A stretch of 64,000 nt of DNA. Origin: Bradyrhizobium hipponense. Its GTDB lineage: Bacteria > Pseudomonadota > Alphaproteobacteria > Rhizobiales > Xanthobacteraceae. The position numbers and the translations under genes were made by a program. The notes beneath the pieces are model-generated. The model was not told the origin of the DNA, did not search any database, and saw only the letters and a program-made list of their open reading frames with translations. Each line of letters starts with the position of its first letter. Within the stretch, counting starts at the first letter, position 1. Below are positions 25,748 through 34,675 of the stretch, piece after piece. The stretch lies in NCBI RefSeq assembly GCF_008123965.1, contig NZ_VSTH01000079.1, forward strand, positions 1-64,000. The letters run 5' to 3'.

Positions 25748-27619
25748 CTACACCCTAGGCATGCTCATTGGCCGCACCTCGCGGGCCTGCGCTGCGAGCC
25801 TGATTCCGGCATTGGCCGCGCCAAAGCCCTGATAGTTCCGCCGTTCGACGATCTCGAAGAAGAACCGCTCGTCAAAGATGTGAGTGTAGACCTGGAAGAA
25901 CTCGCTGTCGCCCTCACGGTCGTAGAGGATGTGGTTGGCGCGCAGTTGCACCATCAGTTCGGGCGCAAGGTCGTATTTGGCTTCGATGTCGTCGTAATAA
26001 TTGTCGGGGATATCCAGGAAATCCGCGCCGCGCTCGCGCATCGCAGCCACTGCCGCGAAGATGTCATGGCATGTGAACGCGACGTGCTGCACGCCCGAGC
26101 CGAAGAACTCCGAGATGAAGCGCGCCGGCAGCGTGCGATTGGCGGAAGAGCCGTTGAGCACGAAGCGCAGGCTCTGGTCGGTATTGATGACGGCCTGGCT
26201 CTGCACGAGACCCCTGGGGTCGGCGATCTCCATCTGCTGCAGCCGGGTCAGGTCGAGGATACCGGTGTAGAACAACAGCCAGGACAGCATCTCGTCGTAA
26301 GGCATCGACTGCGCGATGTGGTCGACGGCGAGCAGGGCGTCCGCGCTGGCGTCGCTCGCGAGCGGCTCGAAATCGGTGTCCCAGTTCTTGCCGGCCTGGT
26401 CGAGGAAATACAGCAAGCTGCCGCCGACGCCGTGGATCGCCGGGATTTCCAACTCACCCGGTCCGACCGGCTGGTAGAACGTGCGCGCTTTCAGCGCCTC
26501 CGCGCGCGCCATGGCGCGGGAGGCGTCGTCGACGTCGAGCGCTATTGCGCAGACGCCGGGGCCGTGCGTGACGTAATGCGAATGCGCAAAGCCGTCGGTC
26601 TCGGAATTGATCACGAGCTCGACTTTGCCCTGCGACCAGCGCTCCACCGCCTTGCTGCGGTGCTTGCCGGACTTGCGGAAACCGAGCTGCGAGAACAGGC
26701 GGGCGAGCTCGCCGGCCTTGGTCTCGTTCACTGCAAATTCGATGAAGCCGGTGCCGCGGCTCACCGCCCGCGGCGCCAGCGGCTTGCTCGAAAGTTTCGG
26801 CCACTTCTTCGCAAGCTGGTCCTCCAGCAGGATCAGCGAGCGCAGACCGTCGACCGCGGTCTGCGCGGCCGAGCCGGCACGGAACTGGTCGTTGAAGATC
26901 TCCAGCGACAGGGGCCCGGCATAACCGGTCGCCGCGATCGCCTCCATGAACTCGCCGACCGGCAGATCGCCCTGGCCGGGGAAGGAGCGGAAGTGCCGGC
27001 TCCAGGAGAGGATGTCGAGCTCGAGTTTCGGCGCGTCCGCAAGCTGCACCAGGAAGATCTTGTCGCCGGGGATCGAGGCCATCGCGCGGGTCGGAAAGCC
27101 CGGTGCCAGCGCATGAAAGCTGTCGAGGATAACGCCGATCGCCGGATGATCGGCGCGCCGCACGATCTCCCAGGCGTCGCGGTAGTCGTTGACGTGCCGT
27201 CCCCAGGCCAGCGCCTCGTAACCGACGCGCAAAGAGCGCTTGGCCGCGCGCTCGCCGAGCTCGCGAAAGTCGTCGGCGGCGTGGTCGATGCCGCCGAGCG
27301 AGGCCGGCGACACGTTGGAGCAAATCAGCAAGAGATCGGTGCCGAGCTCCTGCATCAGGTCGAACTTGCGCTCGGCCCGGGCAAAATTGCGCGCCCGCTG
27401 CGGCTCCGGCATGCCCTCGAAATCGCGGAACGGCTGGAACGCGCAGATCTCGAGATTGAGGTCGCGGCAGAGCTTTGCGATGTCCCGCGGGCCGGCACCG
27501 AACGACAGCAGGTCGTTCTCGAAGATTTCGACGGCGTCAAAGCCGGCGGCCGCGATGGCGCGAAGCTTCTCGTCGAGAACCCCGGAAAGGGAGACGGTTG
27601 CGATCGAGCGCTTGTTCAT
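25748..27619 (-). CDS. quiC: QuiC-type 3-dehydroshikimate dehydratase (TIM-barrel + HPPD-like fusion)
   Basis: This 623-residue fusion has an N-terminal sugar-phosphate-isomerase/epimerase-type TIM barrel (residues about 1-280; MNKRSIATVSLSG, then GVILDSFHAL, PLSLEIFND) and a C-terminal VOC/4-hydroxyphenylpyruvate-dioxygenase-like half (GFIEFAVNE; VQHVAFTCHDIFAAV; RFFFEIVERRNYQGFG). This architecture is that of the bacterial QuiC1 dehydratases that convert 3-dehydroshikimate to protocatechuate. ATG 27619 overlaps the stop of the upstream ATPase gene (ATGA). The reading frame that extends to 28471 is antiparallel noise within that gene. It is the last gene of the shikimate/transporter operon, feeding the protocatechuate branch. 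Confidence 0.9.
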   Translation of the reverse strand: MNKRSIATVSLSGVLDEKLRAIAAAGFDAVEIFENDLLSFGAGPRDIAKLCRDLNLEICAFQPFRDFEGMPEPQRARNFARAERKFDLMQELGTDLLLICSNVSPASLGGIDHAADDFRELGERAAKRSLRVGYEALAWGRHVNDYRDAWEIVRRADHPAIGVILDSFHALAPGFPTRAMASIPGDKIFLVQLADAPKLELDILSWSRHFRSFPGQGDLPVGEFMEAIAATGYAGPLSLEIFNDQFRAGSAAQTAVDGLRSLILLEDQLAKKWPKLSSKPLAPRAVSRGTGFIEFAVNETKAGELARLFSQLGFRKSGKHRSKAVERWSQGKVELVINSETDGFAHSHYVTHGPGVCAIALDVDDASRAMARAEALKARTFYQPVGPGELEIPAIHGVGGSLLYFLDQAGKNWDTDFEPLASDASADALLAVDHIAQSMPYDEMLSWLLFYTGILDLTRLQQMEIADPRGLVQSQAVINTDQSLRFVLNGSSANRTLPARFISEFFGSGVQHVAFTCHDIFAAVAAMRERGADFLDIPDNYYDDIEAKYDLAPELMVQLRANHILYDREGDSEFFQVYTHIFDERFFFEIVERRNYQGFGAANAGIRLAAQAREVRPMSMPRV

Positions 27620-28353
27620 GCTGCGTTGTCCTCCATGGCGCCCCCAAGGAAGAGCTGTCCGATGCGGGGATCGTTCAGGATCCGTTCGGCCTTGTCGAAC
27701 ATGCGGGTCTGGCCGAGCTCGAGCACGATGCCCAAGTCCGAGATCTCCAGCGCCGATCGCGCATTCTGCTCGATCATCAAGATGGTGACGCCGCGGTCGC
27801 GCAAGCGTTTGAGGATATCGAAGGTCTGCTGCACCATCAGCGGCGACAGGCCGATCGAGGGCTCGTCGATCAGCACGAGCTTTGGCTCCAGCAGAAGCGA
27901 GCGGGCGATCTCGAGCTGCTTCTGCTCGCCGCCCGAGAGCGTGGAGGCCTGCTGCGTCGACTTGCGCCGCAGCGCCGGAAACAGGTCGAGCGCGGCCTCG
28001 ATCCGCGTAGGCAGGTCGATATCCTTGCCCGCGGCGACACCGCCGAGCTCGATATTGTGGCGCACCGACAGCTCGGGAAAAATGTTGCGCCCCTGCGGCA
28101 CGTAGCAGATGCCGGCATTGAGCAGCGCGCGCTGGCTTAAGTTGGTGACGTCGCGGCCCGCAAAGCTGATCTTGCCTTCGCGCAGCTTCAACAGGCCGAA
28201 GATCGCCTTGAACACCGTCGACTTGCCGGCACCGTTCGGGCCGATAATAGTGGTGATGGTGGCCTGCGGTACGGCGAAGGTGGTGCCGTTCAAGATCGTC
28301 ATCTTGCCGTAGCCGCCGACGAGATTTTGAACCGAGAGGATAGTGTCGCTCAT
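27616..28353 (-). CDS. LivF-type ABC ATPase
   Basis: This 245-residue ATPase has Walker A GPNGAGKS, signature LSGGEQKQLEIARSL and Walker B LVLIDEPSIGLSP, and is shorter at the end than LivG, as LivF proteins are. It forms the ATPase pair with the LivG-like protein encoded 12 bases upstream. The substrate is inferred from context to be shikimate or a relative rather than a branched-chain amino acid, because shikimate dehydrogenase and 3-dehydroshikimate dehydratase flank the cassette. Confidence 0.92.
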   Translation of the reverse strand: MSDTILSVQNLVGGYGKMTILNGTTFAVPQATITTIIGPNGAGKSTVFKAIFGLLKLREGKISFAGRDVTNLSQRALLNAGICYVPQGRNIFPELSVRHNIELGGVAAGKDIDLPTRIEAALDLFPALRRKSTQQASTLSGGEQKQLEIARSLLLEPKLVLIDEPSIGLSPLMVQQTFDILKRLRDRGVTILMIEQNARSALEISDLGIVLELGQTRMFDKAERILNDPRIGQLFLGGAMEDNAA

Positions 28354-28365
28354 GGCCGGCTTTCC

Positions 28366-29109
28366 TCAATGTCCGAGATAGGCTTCGATCACGGCGGGGT
28401 TCTTGCGGACCTCGTCCGGCCGTCCCATCGCCAGCACTTTTCCTTCCGCCATCACCATCACGCGCGAACACAGCGACATCACGAACTCCATGTTGTGCTC
28501 GATCACGACGAAGGTGGCGTTCTTCTCGCGGTTGATCGCGACCAGCCGCTCCTTGAGGTCCGACAGCATCGATGGGTTGACGCCGCCGGCGGGCTCGTCG
28601 AGCAGCACCAAGCGCGGCCCGCCCATGAAGGCCATGGCGGCATCGAGCAGCTTCTGTTGGCCGTAGGACAGACCGCCGGCAGGTTCAGCGGCGAGATGAT
28701 CGAGCTTGAAGAAGCCGATCATCTGGTTGGCGGCGTCCGTCAGTCCGGCGTCCGAGCGGCCGACCAGACGCGAGGCCATGCTGCCCTGGTGCTCCTGTCC
28801 CGCAAGGATCAGGTTCTCGCGCACCGAGAGCTTTGGAAAGACCTGCAACAACTGAAAGGTGCGGCTGACGCCGAGCTTGTTGAGCTCGGCGGGGCGCAGG
28901 CCGGTGACGACTTTGCCGTCGAGCTTGACCTCGCCGCCTGATGGCGTGAGCTGGCCGAGGATGCAGTTGAACAAGGTCGACTTGCCGCAGCCGTTTGGGC
29001 CGATCAGACCGAGGATCTCGCCCTCGCGGACGTCGAAGCTAACGTCGGCGACCGCGCTGATGCCGCCAAAATTCTTCTTGATGTTGGTGACTTCGAGGAC
29101 CGCGCTCAT
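28366..29109 (-). CDS. LivG-type ABC ATPase
   Basis: This 247-residue protein has Walker A GPNGCGKS, signature LSYGQQKLLDAAMAF, Walker B LVLLDEPAGGVNP and the extended C-terminal helix AVIEAYLGH characteristic of LivG. ATG 29109 overlaps the stop of the permease gene (ATGA). The larger frame to 29994 runs antisense inside the permease gene and is rejected. Its signature reads SYGQQ rather than SGGQ, which is common for LivG proteins. Confidence 0.92.
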   Translation of the reverse strand: MSAVLEVTNIKKNFGGISAVADVSFDVREGEILGLIGPNGCGKSTLFNCILGQLTPSGGEVKLDGKVVTGLRPAELNKLGVSRTFQLLQVFPKLSVRENLILAGQEHQGSMASRLVGRSDAGLTDAANQMIGFFKLDHLAAEPAGGLSYGQQKLLDAAMAFMGGPRLVLLDEPAGGVNPSMLSDLKERLVAINREKNATFVVIEHNMEFVMSLCSRVMVMAEGKVLAMGRPDEVRKNPAVIEAYLGH

Positions 29110-30104
29110 TGCACCGTCTCCAGCCGGGATTTTGCGACGGCGCGCAACGCGGAGGCCGCCTTGGTTCGCCGCGCCGCCATGGTGCGGTCGAGGATTCCGA
29201 GGATGCCGGTAGGCGACCAGATCAGCAGCAGCATCACCGCGATGGCATAGAGCATCAGATAGTAGCCTTCGGTGAAGCGCAGCCATTCCGGCAGCAGCAC
29301 CGCGATCATCGCGCCGAGGAACGGGCCGAGGAAGAAGCCGGCGCCGCCGACGATCACCATCATCAGGAGGTCGAGCGAGAGCGACAGGTTGAACGGCACG
29401 GGATCGATATATTGCGTCAGCGGTGCATAGAGCCCGCCGGCGATACCGCCGAGTGCCGAGCCGATTGCGAATGCCATCAGCGTATAGCGCCGCGTGTCGA
29501 TGCCGAGCGACTGCGCGCGCAGCGGGTTCTCGCGCAACGCCATGAAGGCGCGGCCCCAGGGTGAGCGGATCAGCCACCACACTGCCAGCGACACGATCGC
29601 GAGCGAGCCCAGGCAGACATAGTAGAACGGCAGCGGCTTGTTGGTCGCGATCCCGAAGAAATGCGGGCGCGGGATGTTGGAGATCCCGTAGATGCCGCCG
29701 GTGAGCCAGCTCTCGTTGCGGAACACCAGGAAGGCCAGCGTCGAGAAGGCCAGCGTGACGAAGGCGAGGTAGTGATGCTGCACGCGCAGCGCGGGATAGC
29801 CGAGCACCCAACCGACCGCGAAGCTCAAGATGATCGCGACCACAATCGCGGCCGGCAGCGGCCAGCCATGGGTGGTCATGATCGCCGCCGCATAGGCGCC
29901 GATGCCGACGAAGGCGCCCTGCGCCAGCGAGACCTGGCCGGCATAGCCCAGCGTCAGGTTGAGGCCCATCGCCGCGATGGTCATCACCGCCCACTGGCTC
30001 AGGATGAACAGGCCGTAGCGGTTGAAGTTCATGGGAATGACGATGAGGCCGATGATGACGGCAAGGCCGAGCGCGATCTTCAGGGGTTTGGCAAATCCGC
30101 TCAT
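29106..30104 (-). CDS. LivM-type ABC permease
   Basis: This 332-residue integral membrane protein has about nine hydrophobic segments (for example PLKIALGLAVIIGLIVIPM and LSQWAVMTIAAMGLNLTLGY) and the conserved LivM blocks GYAGQVSLAQGAFVGIGAYAAA and GGAGFFLGPFLGA. ATG 30104 (MSGFAKPLK) overlaps the end of the LivH-like gene by four bases. The C-terminal cytoplasmic tail is long (MAARRTKAASALRAV) and basic. It would dimerise with the LivH-type permease below. Confidence 0.92.
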   Translation of the reverse strand: MSGFAKPLKIALGLAVIIGLIVIPMNFNRYGLFILSQWAVMTIAAMGLNLTLGYAGQVSLAQGAFVGIGAYAAAIMTTHGWPLPAAIVVAIILSFAVGWVLGYPALRVQHHYLAFVTLAFSTLAFLVFRNESWLTGGIYGISNIPRPHFFGIATNKPLPFYYVCLGSLAIVSLAVWWLIRSPWGRAFMALRENPLRAQSLGIDTRRYTLMAFAIGSALGGIAGGLYAPLTQYIDPVPFNLSLSLDLLMMVIVGGAGFFLGPFLGAMIAVLLPEWLRFTEGYYLMLYAIAVMLLLIWSPTGILGILDRTMAARRTKAASALRAVAKSRLETVQ

Positions 30105-30976
30105 ACCGTGCGCTCCTCGGCGCGGCCGAGCAATCCTTGCGGCCGGAACAGGATGACGAGGATCAGGAAGATCAACGGCACCGCCGCGCGATATTGCGTC
30201 GAGACATAGGACGCGGCGAGATTGTCGAGAACGCCGATCAGGAGCCCGCCGGCGATGGCGCCGCGGACCTGGTTGAAGCCGCCGACGATCGCCGCGATGA
30301 AGGCGGCCTGGCCCAGCACCTCGCCGCTCGAGAATTTTGCCAGGTAAATCGGCGTGATCAGCAGCGAGGCGAGCGCCACTAGGAAGGCGTTGATCAGGAA
30401 GGTCAGCAGGATCATGCGCTCGACCGGCACGCCGATGATGCGCGCCACCGTCGGGTTTTGCGCCGCCGCCTGCATCTGATGGCCGAGCGAGGTGCGGTTG
30501 AGAAGCGCGGTCAGGCCGAAGACAGCGAGGATGGCGAGGACGAGCACGCCGATGCTTTGCAGCGACACGGCATGTCCGAGAATGGAGATATCGCCGGTCG
30601 GCACGATCGACGGAAACGGCGAGGCCTCTGCGCTGAAGAACTGTTTCACGGCTTCCTTGATGCCGATCGCCAGCGCCATGGTCGCGATCGCCAGCGGCAG
30701 GACGCCGTGGCGCATCATCGGATCGACCAGCAGCATCTTGAAGGCCAGCCCGAGCAGGACCATCGACAGCAGGATGCCAAGGATGATCGCGAGCCAGAAC
30801 GGTGCGCCCGCATGCATCGCCGCCAGCATCAGGAAGGCGGGCAACATCACGAACTCGCCTTGCGCAAAATTGATGGTCTGCGAGGTCTGCCACAGCAGCG
30901 TGAAGCCGACCGCGACCAGCGCATAGATCGCGCCAGTGGCAAGTCCCGCGACCAGAAGATCGAACAGATTGGACAT
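30101..30976 (-). CDS. LivH-type ABC permease
   Basis: This 291-residue permease begins MSNLFDLLVAGLATGAIYAL and carries the LivH pattern GFTLLWQTSQTINFAQGEFVM and IVGGFNQVRGAIAGGLLIG. It has about eight membrane spans. ATG 30976 has AAGAGAA upstream; the frame to 31036 adds repeat-derived residues. The binding-protein gene lies upstream across a palindromic repeat at 31037-31163. Confidence 0.92.
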   Translation of the reverse strand: MSNLFDLLVAGLATGAIYALVAVGFTLLWQTSQTINFAQGEFVMLPAFLMLAAMHAGAPFWLAIILGILLSMVLLGLAFKMLLVDPMMRHGVLPLAIATMALAIGIKEAVKQFFSAEASPFPSIVPTGDISILGHAVSLQSIGVLVLAILAVFGLTALLNRTSLGHQMQAAAQNPTVARIIGVPVERMILLTFLINAFLVALASLLITPIYLAKFSSGEVLGQAAFIAAIVGGFNQVRGAIAGGLLIGVLDNLAASYVSTQYRAAVPLIFLILVILFRPQGLLGRAEERTV

Positions 30977-31036
30977 GGGTTCTCTTTGACCGTTAGAGCC
31001 CGAGTGAATAGGTCGAAACGAATTCAGGTCTGTCAC

Positions 31037-31163
31037 TCCCTCTCCCCGTTCTTACGGGGAGAGGGTGGGGTGAGGGGCTCTGTCCGCGAATCCAACTCTA
31101 ATCGTCTGCGCGGAAGCGCCCCCTCACCCCAACCCTCTCCCCGCGAAGAGCGGGGCGAGGGAG
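31037..31163. repeat. palindromic repeat inside the shikimate operon
   Basis: The CCCTCTCCCCGTTCTTACGG arm and the CCCTCTCCCCGCGAAGAGCG arm, with internal GGGGTGAGGGGC and CGCCCCCTCACCCC, form a two-hairpin element. It sits between the binding-protein gene and the permease gene and may reduce read-through, so that the binding protein is made in excess. Confidence 0.75.
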
Positions 31164-31173
31164 AAGAGAGACC

Positions 31174-32304
31174 TCACTTCACCTTCGGCAGCACCTGCTT
31201 CACCACCTGCTTGCCTTCCACCACTTCCACCAGAAAACTCTGGCGGTCGATGTCGCCGGTCTCGCTGAAGGTGACATCCATCAGGATGCCCGGCTCATCC
31301 GCGGCCTTGATCGTCAATCCGTGCAGCGTGTCGGCGAAGGCCTTGGAATCGACCTTGCCCATCTTCTCGGTGGTGGCCTTCACCATGTAGACGGCGAGAT
31401 AGCCCTTCAGGCCGTTGTGGTCTGGCACGTAATTGTATTTTTTCGAGAACTTCTCGCGGAAGGCCTTGATCAGGTCGACCGGAGCGTCGGTGGTGAGGCC
31501 GACATGACCGCGCGCGCCATTGGCGGCGTCGCCGGCGAGATCGATAACCTTCTGGCCGATCAGCGTGGTCTCGCCCATCAGCGGCGCGGTGACGCCCTGG
31601 CGCTTGAGTTCTTTGAGGATGCGCGCGCTCTCTTCTTCGTTGAGATAGACGAACACGGCATCGGGATTGGCCGCCTTGATCTTGCCGACGTCGGCGGCGA
31701 AGTCCGCCTGGCCGGCTTCGGTCGAGAGGTCGGCGATCACCTTCGAGCCGAGCCGGTCGAGCTCCTTGATGACGACGTCGCGCCCGCCGCGGCCGAAATC
31801 GTTGTTGACCCAGACCACCGCGACCGTCTTCGCCTTCATCTCGTCGTGGATATATTTGGCGACCTTCGGCATCGAGGACTGTTGGCCGAACGAGGTGCGG
31901 AACAGGAATTTGTTGCCGCCTTGCGTCAGTTCGGCGGCTTCGCCGCCCATGATCTGCGCGATGCCGGCTTCCGCTGCGAGCGGCGCGGTGACCTTCACCG
32001 AGCCGGAGTAGCCGGGCCCGAGCAGCACGTAGGGCTCGGCGTCGAGCGCCTTCTGCACCTGTGCGCGCGCCACGCCGGGGTTGGATTGCGAGTCAGCATG
32101 GCTGACTTCGAGCTTGCGGCCGAGCACGCCGCCCTTGGCGTTGATCTCCTCGATTGCGAGGTCGATGCCGTTCTTCCAGTTGGTGCCGACGGTGGCGCCG
32201 CCGCCCGAGAGCTCGGCGACGTCGGCAAGCTTGATCGCCTGTGCGTGGGCGCAGGTTGCCGCGGCGAAGGCAAGCAGGGCGCCTGCCAGTAGCGTGGATT
32301 TCAT
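31174..32304 (-). CDS. ABC-transporter solute-binding protein of the shikimate-linked cassette
   Basis: This 376-residue protein has a signal peptide (MKSTLLAGALLAFAAATCAHA, cleavage before QAIKLADV) and a type I binding fold (VAELSGGGATVGTNWKNGID; VSHADSQSNPGVARAQVQKA; VYLNEEESARILKEL). GGGAGGAATGAG precedes the ATG. It lies in the same direction as LivH/M/G/F and the two hydroaromatic-acid enzymes. Ligand prediction: shikimate, 3-dehydroshikimate or quinate (inference from gene context only). Confidence 0.88.
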   Translation of the reverse strand: MKSTLLAGALLAFAAATCAHAQAIKLADVAELSGGGATVGTNWKNGIDLAIEEINAKGGVLGRKLEVSHADSQSNPGVARAQVQKALDAEPYVLLGPGYSGSVKVTAPLAAEAGIAQIMGGEAAELTQGGNKFLFRTSFGQQSSMPKVAKYIHDEMKAKTVAVVWVNNDFGRGGRDVVIKELDRLGSKVIADLSTEAGQADFAADVGKIKAANPDAVFVYLNEEESARILKELKRQGVTAPLMGETTLIGQKVIDLAGDAANGARGHVGLTTDAPVDLIKAFREKFSKKYNYVPDHNGLKGYLAVYMVKATTEKMGKVDSKAFADTLHGLTIKAADEPGILMDVTFSETGDIDRQSFLVEVVEGKQVVKQVLPKVK

Positions 32305-32362
32305 CTCATTCCTCCCTTGGTTTGTTCGGTTTGGTCGACGGCCTTGTGTCCGGCCGCTTAGG

Positions 32363-33241
32363 TTACGCTGCGTTGGTGGTCGAGCTCCGCTCCGCCATCA
32401 CGCCATCAAAAGCCTCTCCCATGACGTCCGTCGATGGGGCAAGGCCCGTGAACAGCTCGAATGCGTCGGCGGCCTGGTAGATCGCAAGCTCCCGCCCGGT
32501 CATGATCCGCGCGCCCTTGGCTTGCGCTGCAGCCAGGAGCGGCGTGATCAGCGGCGAATAGACGGCGTCGGCGACCCATAATTTTTCGTGCAGCAATGCA
32601 GCCGGGAGCGGCATGCCCCGGTTCGGCAGCATGCCGACGGGCGTGCCGTTGACGAGGCCGGTCGCACCATCGAGTGCGTCCTCGACGGCCATAGCCACCC
32701 TCGCACCACCCTGCACGGCCAGGAGGGAAACGAGTTTCTCGGCGCGCCCCGGCTCGCTGTCGAAAATGCGGATGTCGGTCACCTTCAGGCTCGCCAGCGC
32801 AAACGCGATCGCCTTGCCGACGCCGCCCGCGCCGATCACGGCGACGCGGTTTCCGGCAGGCGCCAGCAGCGGCGCCACCGCGCGGGCAAACCCGGTCGTG
32901 TCGGTGTTGTGGCCTGTCAGCCGCCCGCCGCTTGCGACGACGGTGTTGACCGCGCCCATGGCGGCAGCGCCCGGCGCCAGCTCGTCGAGCAGCGGGACCA
33001 CGGCTTCCTTATATGGATAGGTGACGTTGACGCCGGCAAAGCCGAGCCGCCGCACCCCTTCGAGCATCATACGGAGCCCATCTGCATCGGCGCCGGCAAC
33101 CTCGATCAGCTGGTAATGGCCGCGCAGGCCAAGCGCCTCGGCCGCACGCTCGTGCATCGCAGGCGAGGCGGAATGCGCGATCGGCGCACCGATCAGACCG
33201 GTGAGGAGTTTTTTGCTGGCGGCGTATCCGCGCTTGGGCAT
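32363..33241 (-). CDS. shikimate dehydrogenase (AroE/QuiA-like), probably catabolic
   Basis: This 292-residue enzyme has the substrate-binding segment IGAPIAHSASPAMHE, catalytic lysine in VTYPYKEAVVP, aspartate in GHNTDTTGF and the nucleotide loop VIGAGGVGKAIAFAL. ATG 33241 is chosen; a TTG three codons earlier is possible. It interconverts shikimate and 3-dehydroshikimate. It heads an operon with a transporter and a 3-dehydroshikimate dehydratase and lies next to a LysR gene, which favours a catabolic role (shikimate oxidation) over aromatic amino-acid synthesis. The position after the Rossmann arginine patch carries FDSEPGRAEKL (acidic), which leans towards NAD rather than NADP. Confidence 0.87.
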   Translation of the reverse strand: MPKRGYAASKKLLTGLIGAPIAHSASPAMHERAAEALGLRGHYQLIEVAGADADGLRMMLEGVRRLGFAGVNVTYPYKEAVVPLLDELAPGAAAMGAVNTVVASGGRLTGHNTDTTGFARAVAPLLAPAGNRVAVIGAGGVGKAIAFALASLKVTDIRIFDSEPGRAEKLVSLLAVQGGARVAMAVEDALDGATGLVNGTPVGMLPNRGMPLPAALLHEKLWVADAVYSPLITPLLAAAQAKGARIMTGRELAIYQAADAFELFTGLAPSTDVMGEAFDGVMAERSSTTNAA

Positions 33242-33333
33242 GGTGTGCAATCGTCTTGTGAGGAGCGTTTATCCCCGGCCAATAGCGGGGAAATCCGCGC
33301 AAGTCCAAGCGGGACGATAGTCTTTCCCTTGCC

Positions 33334-33376
33334 TAACACAATTACCCATTTATCGGGCAAACCTAACATAATGTTA
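33334..33376. promoter_or_regulatory. paired LysR-type binding sites ahead of the shikimate operon
   Basis: Two related boxes, CCTAACACAATTA (33332-33344) and CCTAACATAATGTTA (33362-33376), repeat with a 30-base period, about three helical turns. The second contains the perfect palindrome TAACAT-A-ATGTTA with the T-N11-A form of LysR sites. They lie 90-135 bases upstream of the shikimate dehydrogenase start and touch the LysR stop codon. Confidence 0.6.
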
Positions 33377-34312
33377 TTTTTTCCGCCCGCGCATCGCGGG
33401 CGCCTTGCCGTTGCCGCGGGACGGCTCGACCGCGCGCATCTCGGCGCGCAGCGACGCGATGAAGTATTCGACGTGGAGTGACAGCGGCGCGCCGCGCTTG
33501 ACCGCGATGTAGGTGTCGAACCGCGTCGGCTCAGTGATCTTGAGCAGCTCGATCCCGGGATAGCCGCCATGGGCCACCGTGAACTGGTCGATGACCGCGA
33601 TGCCCAGCCCCGCCTTCACCAGCGCGCAGACCGTGGTGCCGAAGCGGGCGCGGATGGTGATGTTGTAGTCGAGCCGGCTGCGCGCAAAGATCTCCGCCAT
33701 GATGCGGCCGTAGGGATCCTTGGGGTCGATGCCGATCAGCGGATAGCGGGTGATCTCGGCGGCCGAGACCTGCTTGCGGCCGGCAAGCTCATGGCCCGGC
33801 GGCACGATGCAATAGAGTTCGCCCGAGGCGAGCGGCATGAAGTCGAGGCCGGAATGCTCGAGCCGGTAGCTCATCGCTACGCACTCGCCGCGGCCGAGCA
33901 AGAGATAGTCGATGGCTTCCTCCAGCTTGAGGATGTTGATGTCGATGCCGAGATCGGGATAGCGGCGCCGCACGCGCTCGATCGCGCGCGGCACCATCAC
34001 CTGCGAGATGCTCGGCACCGAGCCGATGCGCAGCTCCGACAAAGCGCCGCGTCCGATCTTGGAGATAATCTCGGAGAGATCGTCGACCTTCTTGTAGACG
34101 CCGTTGATCTGCTCGAAGATGTTCTCCGCCTCGGGAGTCGGGAAGTAGCGACCGTTCTGGCGCTGGAAGAAGCGGATGCCGAGCGAGCGCTCGGTGTATT
34201 TGACGAGACGGCTGATGCCCGGCGCCGAGACGTTGAGCAGCTTCGCCGCACCGCCAATGGTGCCCGTCACCATCACGGCCCGGATCACTTCAACCTGGCG
34301 CAGCGTCATCAT
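33374..34312 (-). CDS. LysR-family regulator of the shikimate/transporter operon
   Basis: This 312-residue regulator (from MMTLRQVEVIRAVM) has the LysR winged helix GTIGGAAKLLNVSAPGISRLVKY and effector domain beginning LRIGSVPSISQVMVPRAIER. The exact start is uncertain: an in-frame ATG at 34351 would add 13 residues, but the family usually starts within a few residues of LRQ. It is transcribed in the same direction as the operon it probably controls, directly upstream, which is less usual than divergent LysR arrangement. The C-terminus is basic (MRGRKK). Confidence 0.9.
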   Translation of the reverse strand: MMTLRQVEVIRAVMVTGTIGGAAKLLNVSAPGISRLVKYTERSLGIRFFQRQNGRYFPTPEAENIFEQINGVYKKVDDLSEIISKIGRGALSELRIGSVPSISQVMVPRAIERVRRRYPDLGIDINILKLEEAIDYLLLGRGECVAMSYRLEHSGLDFMPLASGELYCIVPPGHELAGRKQVSAAEITRYPLIGIDPKDPYGRIMAEIFARSRLDYNITIRARFGTTVCALVKAGLGIAVIDQFTVAHGGYPGIELLKITEPTRFDTYIAVKRGAPLSLHVEYFIASLRAEMRAVEPSRGNGKAPAMRGRKK

Positions 34313-34414
34313 GTCCTGGACATCCCGAAAGGCGATCGCAATCGCGATCATCTCACGGGAGAAGCAAGGTCATCCAGCGGTAAGTGTATTGAGGTGAGCT
34401 GAAGAGGGGGATTC

Positions 34415-34577
34415 TCCCCCTCTCCCCTTGTGGGCCCCTTGTGGGAGAGGGTGGATCGCCGCGATAGCGGCGAGACGGGTGAGGGGTTCTCTCGGCGAAT
34501 GCCTGCTGCAGTGGGTGCGTGGAGAGAGACCCCTCATCCGGCGCTTCGCGCCACCTTCTCCCACAAGGGGAGAAGGG
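34415..34577. repeat. long palindromic repeat with 11-bp internal duplication
   Basis: This copy of the CCCTCTCCCCTTGTGGG element has the left arm duplicated as CCCCTTGTGGGCCCCTTGTG (34425-34445). The right arm ends CCCACAAGGGGAGAAGGG. The same duplicated arm occurs at 58607-58763, so the two copies form a subfamily. It lies upstream of the LysR gene. Confidence 0.8.
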
Positions 34578-34675
34578 AAACTACCTTCGTGGCGGATTGC
34601 TTGGACTCAAATCGGCGGATTCAAATGGAGGCCGGCGCAACCGCGCGAGCAGCTTGCGCCATGACCACAACCGTT

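Noticed and set aside
27620-28471. N-terminal extension of the QuiC-like frame across the LivF-type gene
   Set aside because: The extension is out of frame with an intact ATPase gene on the same strand, is arginine-rich and has no domain. The real start is ATG 27619.
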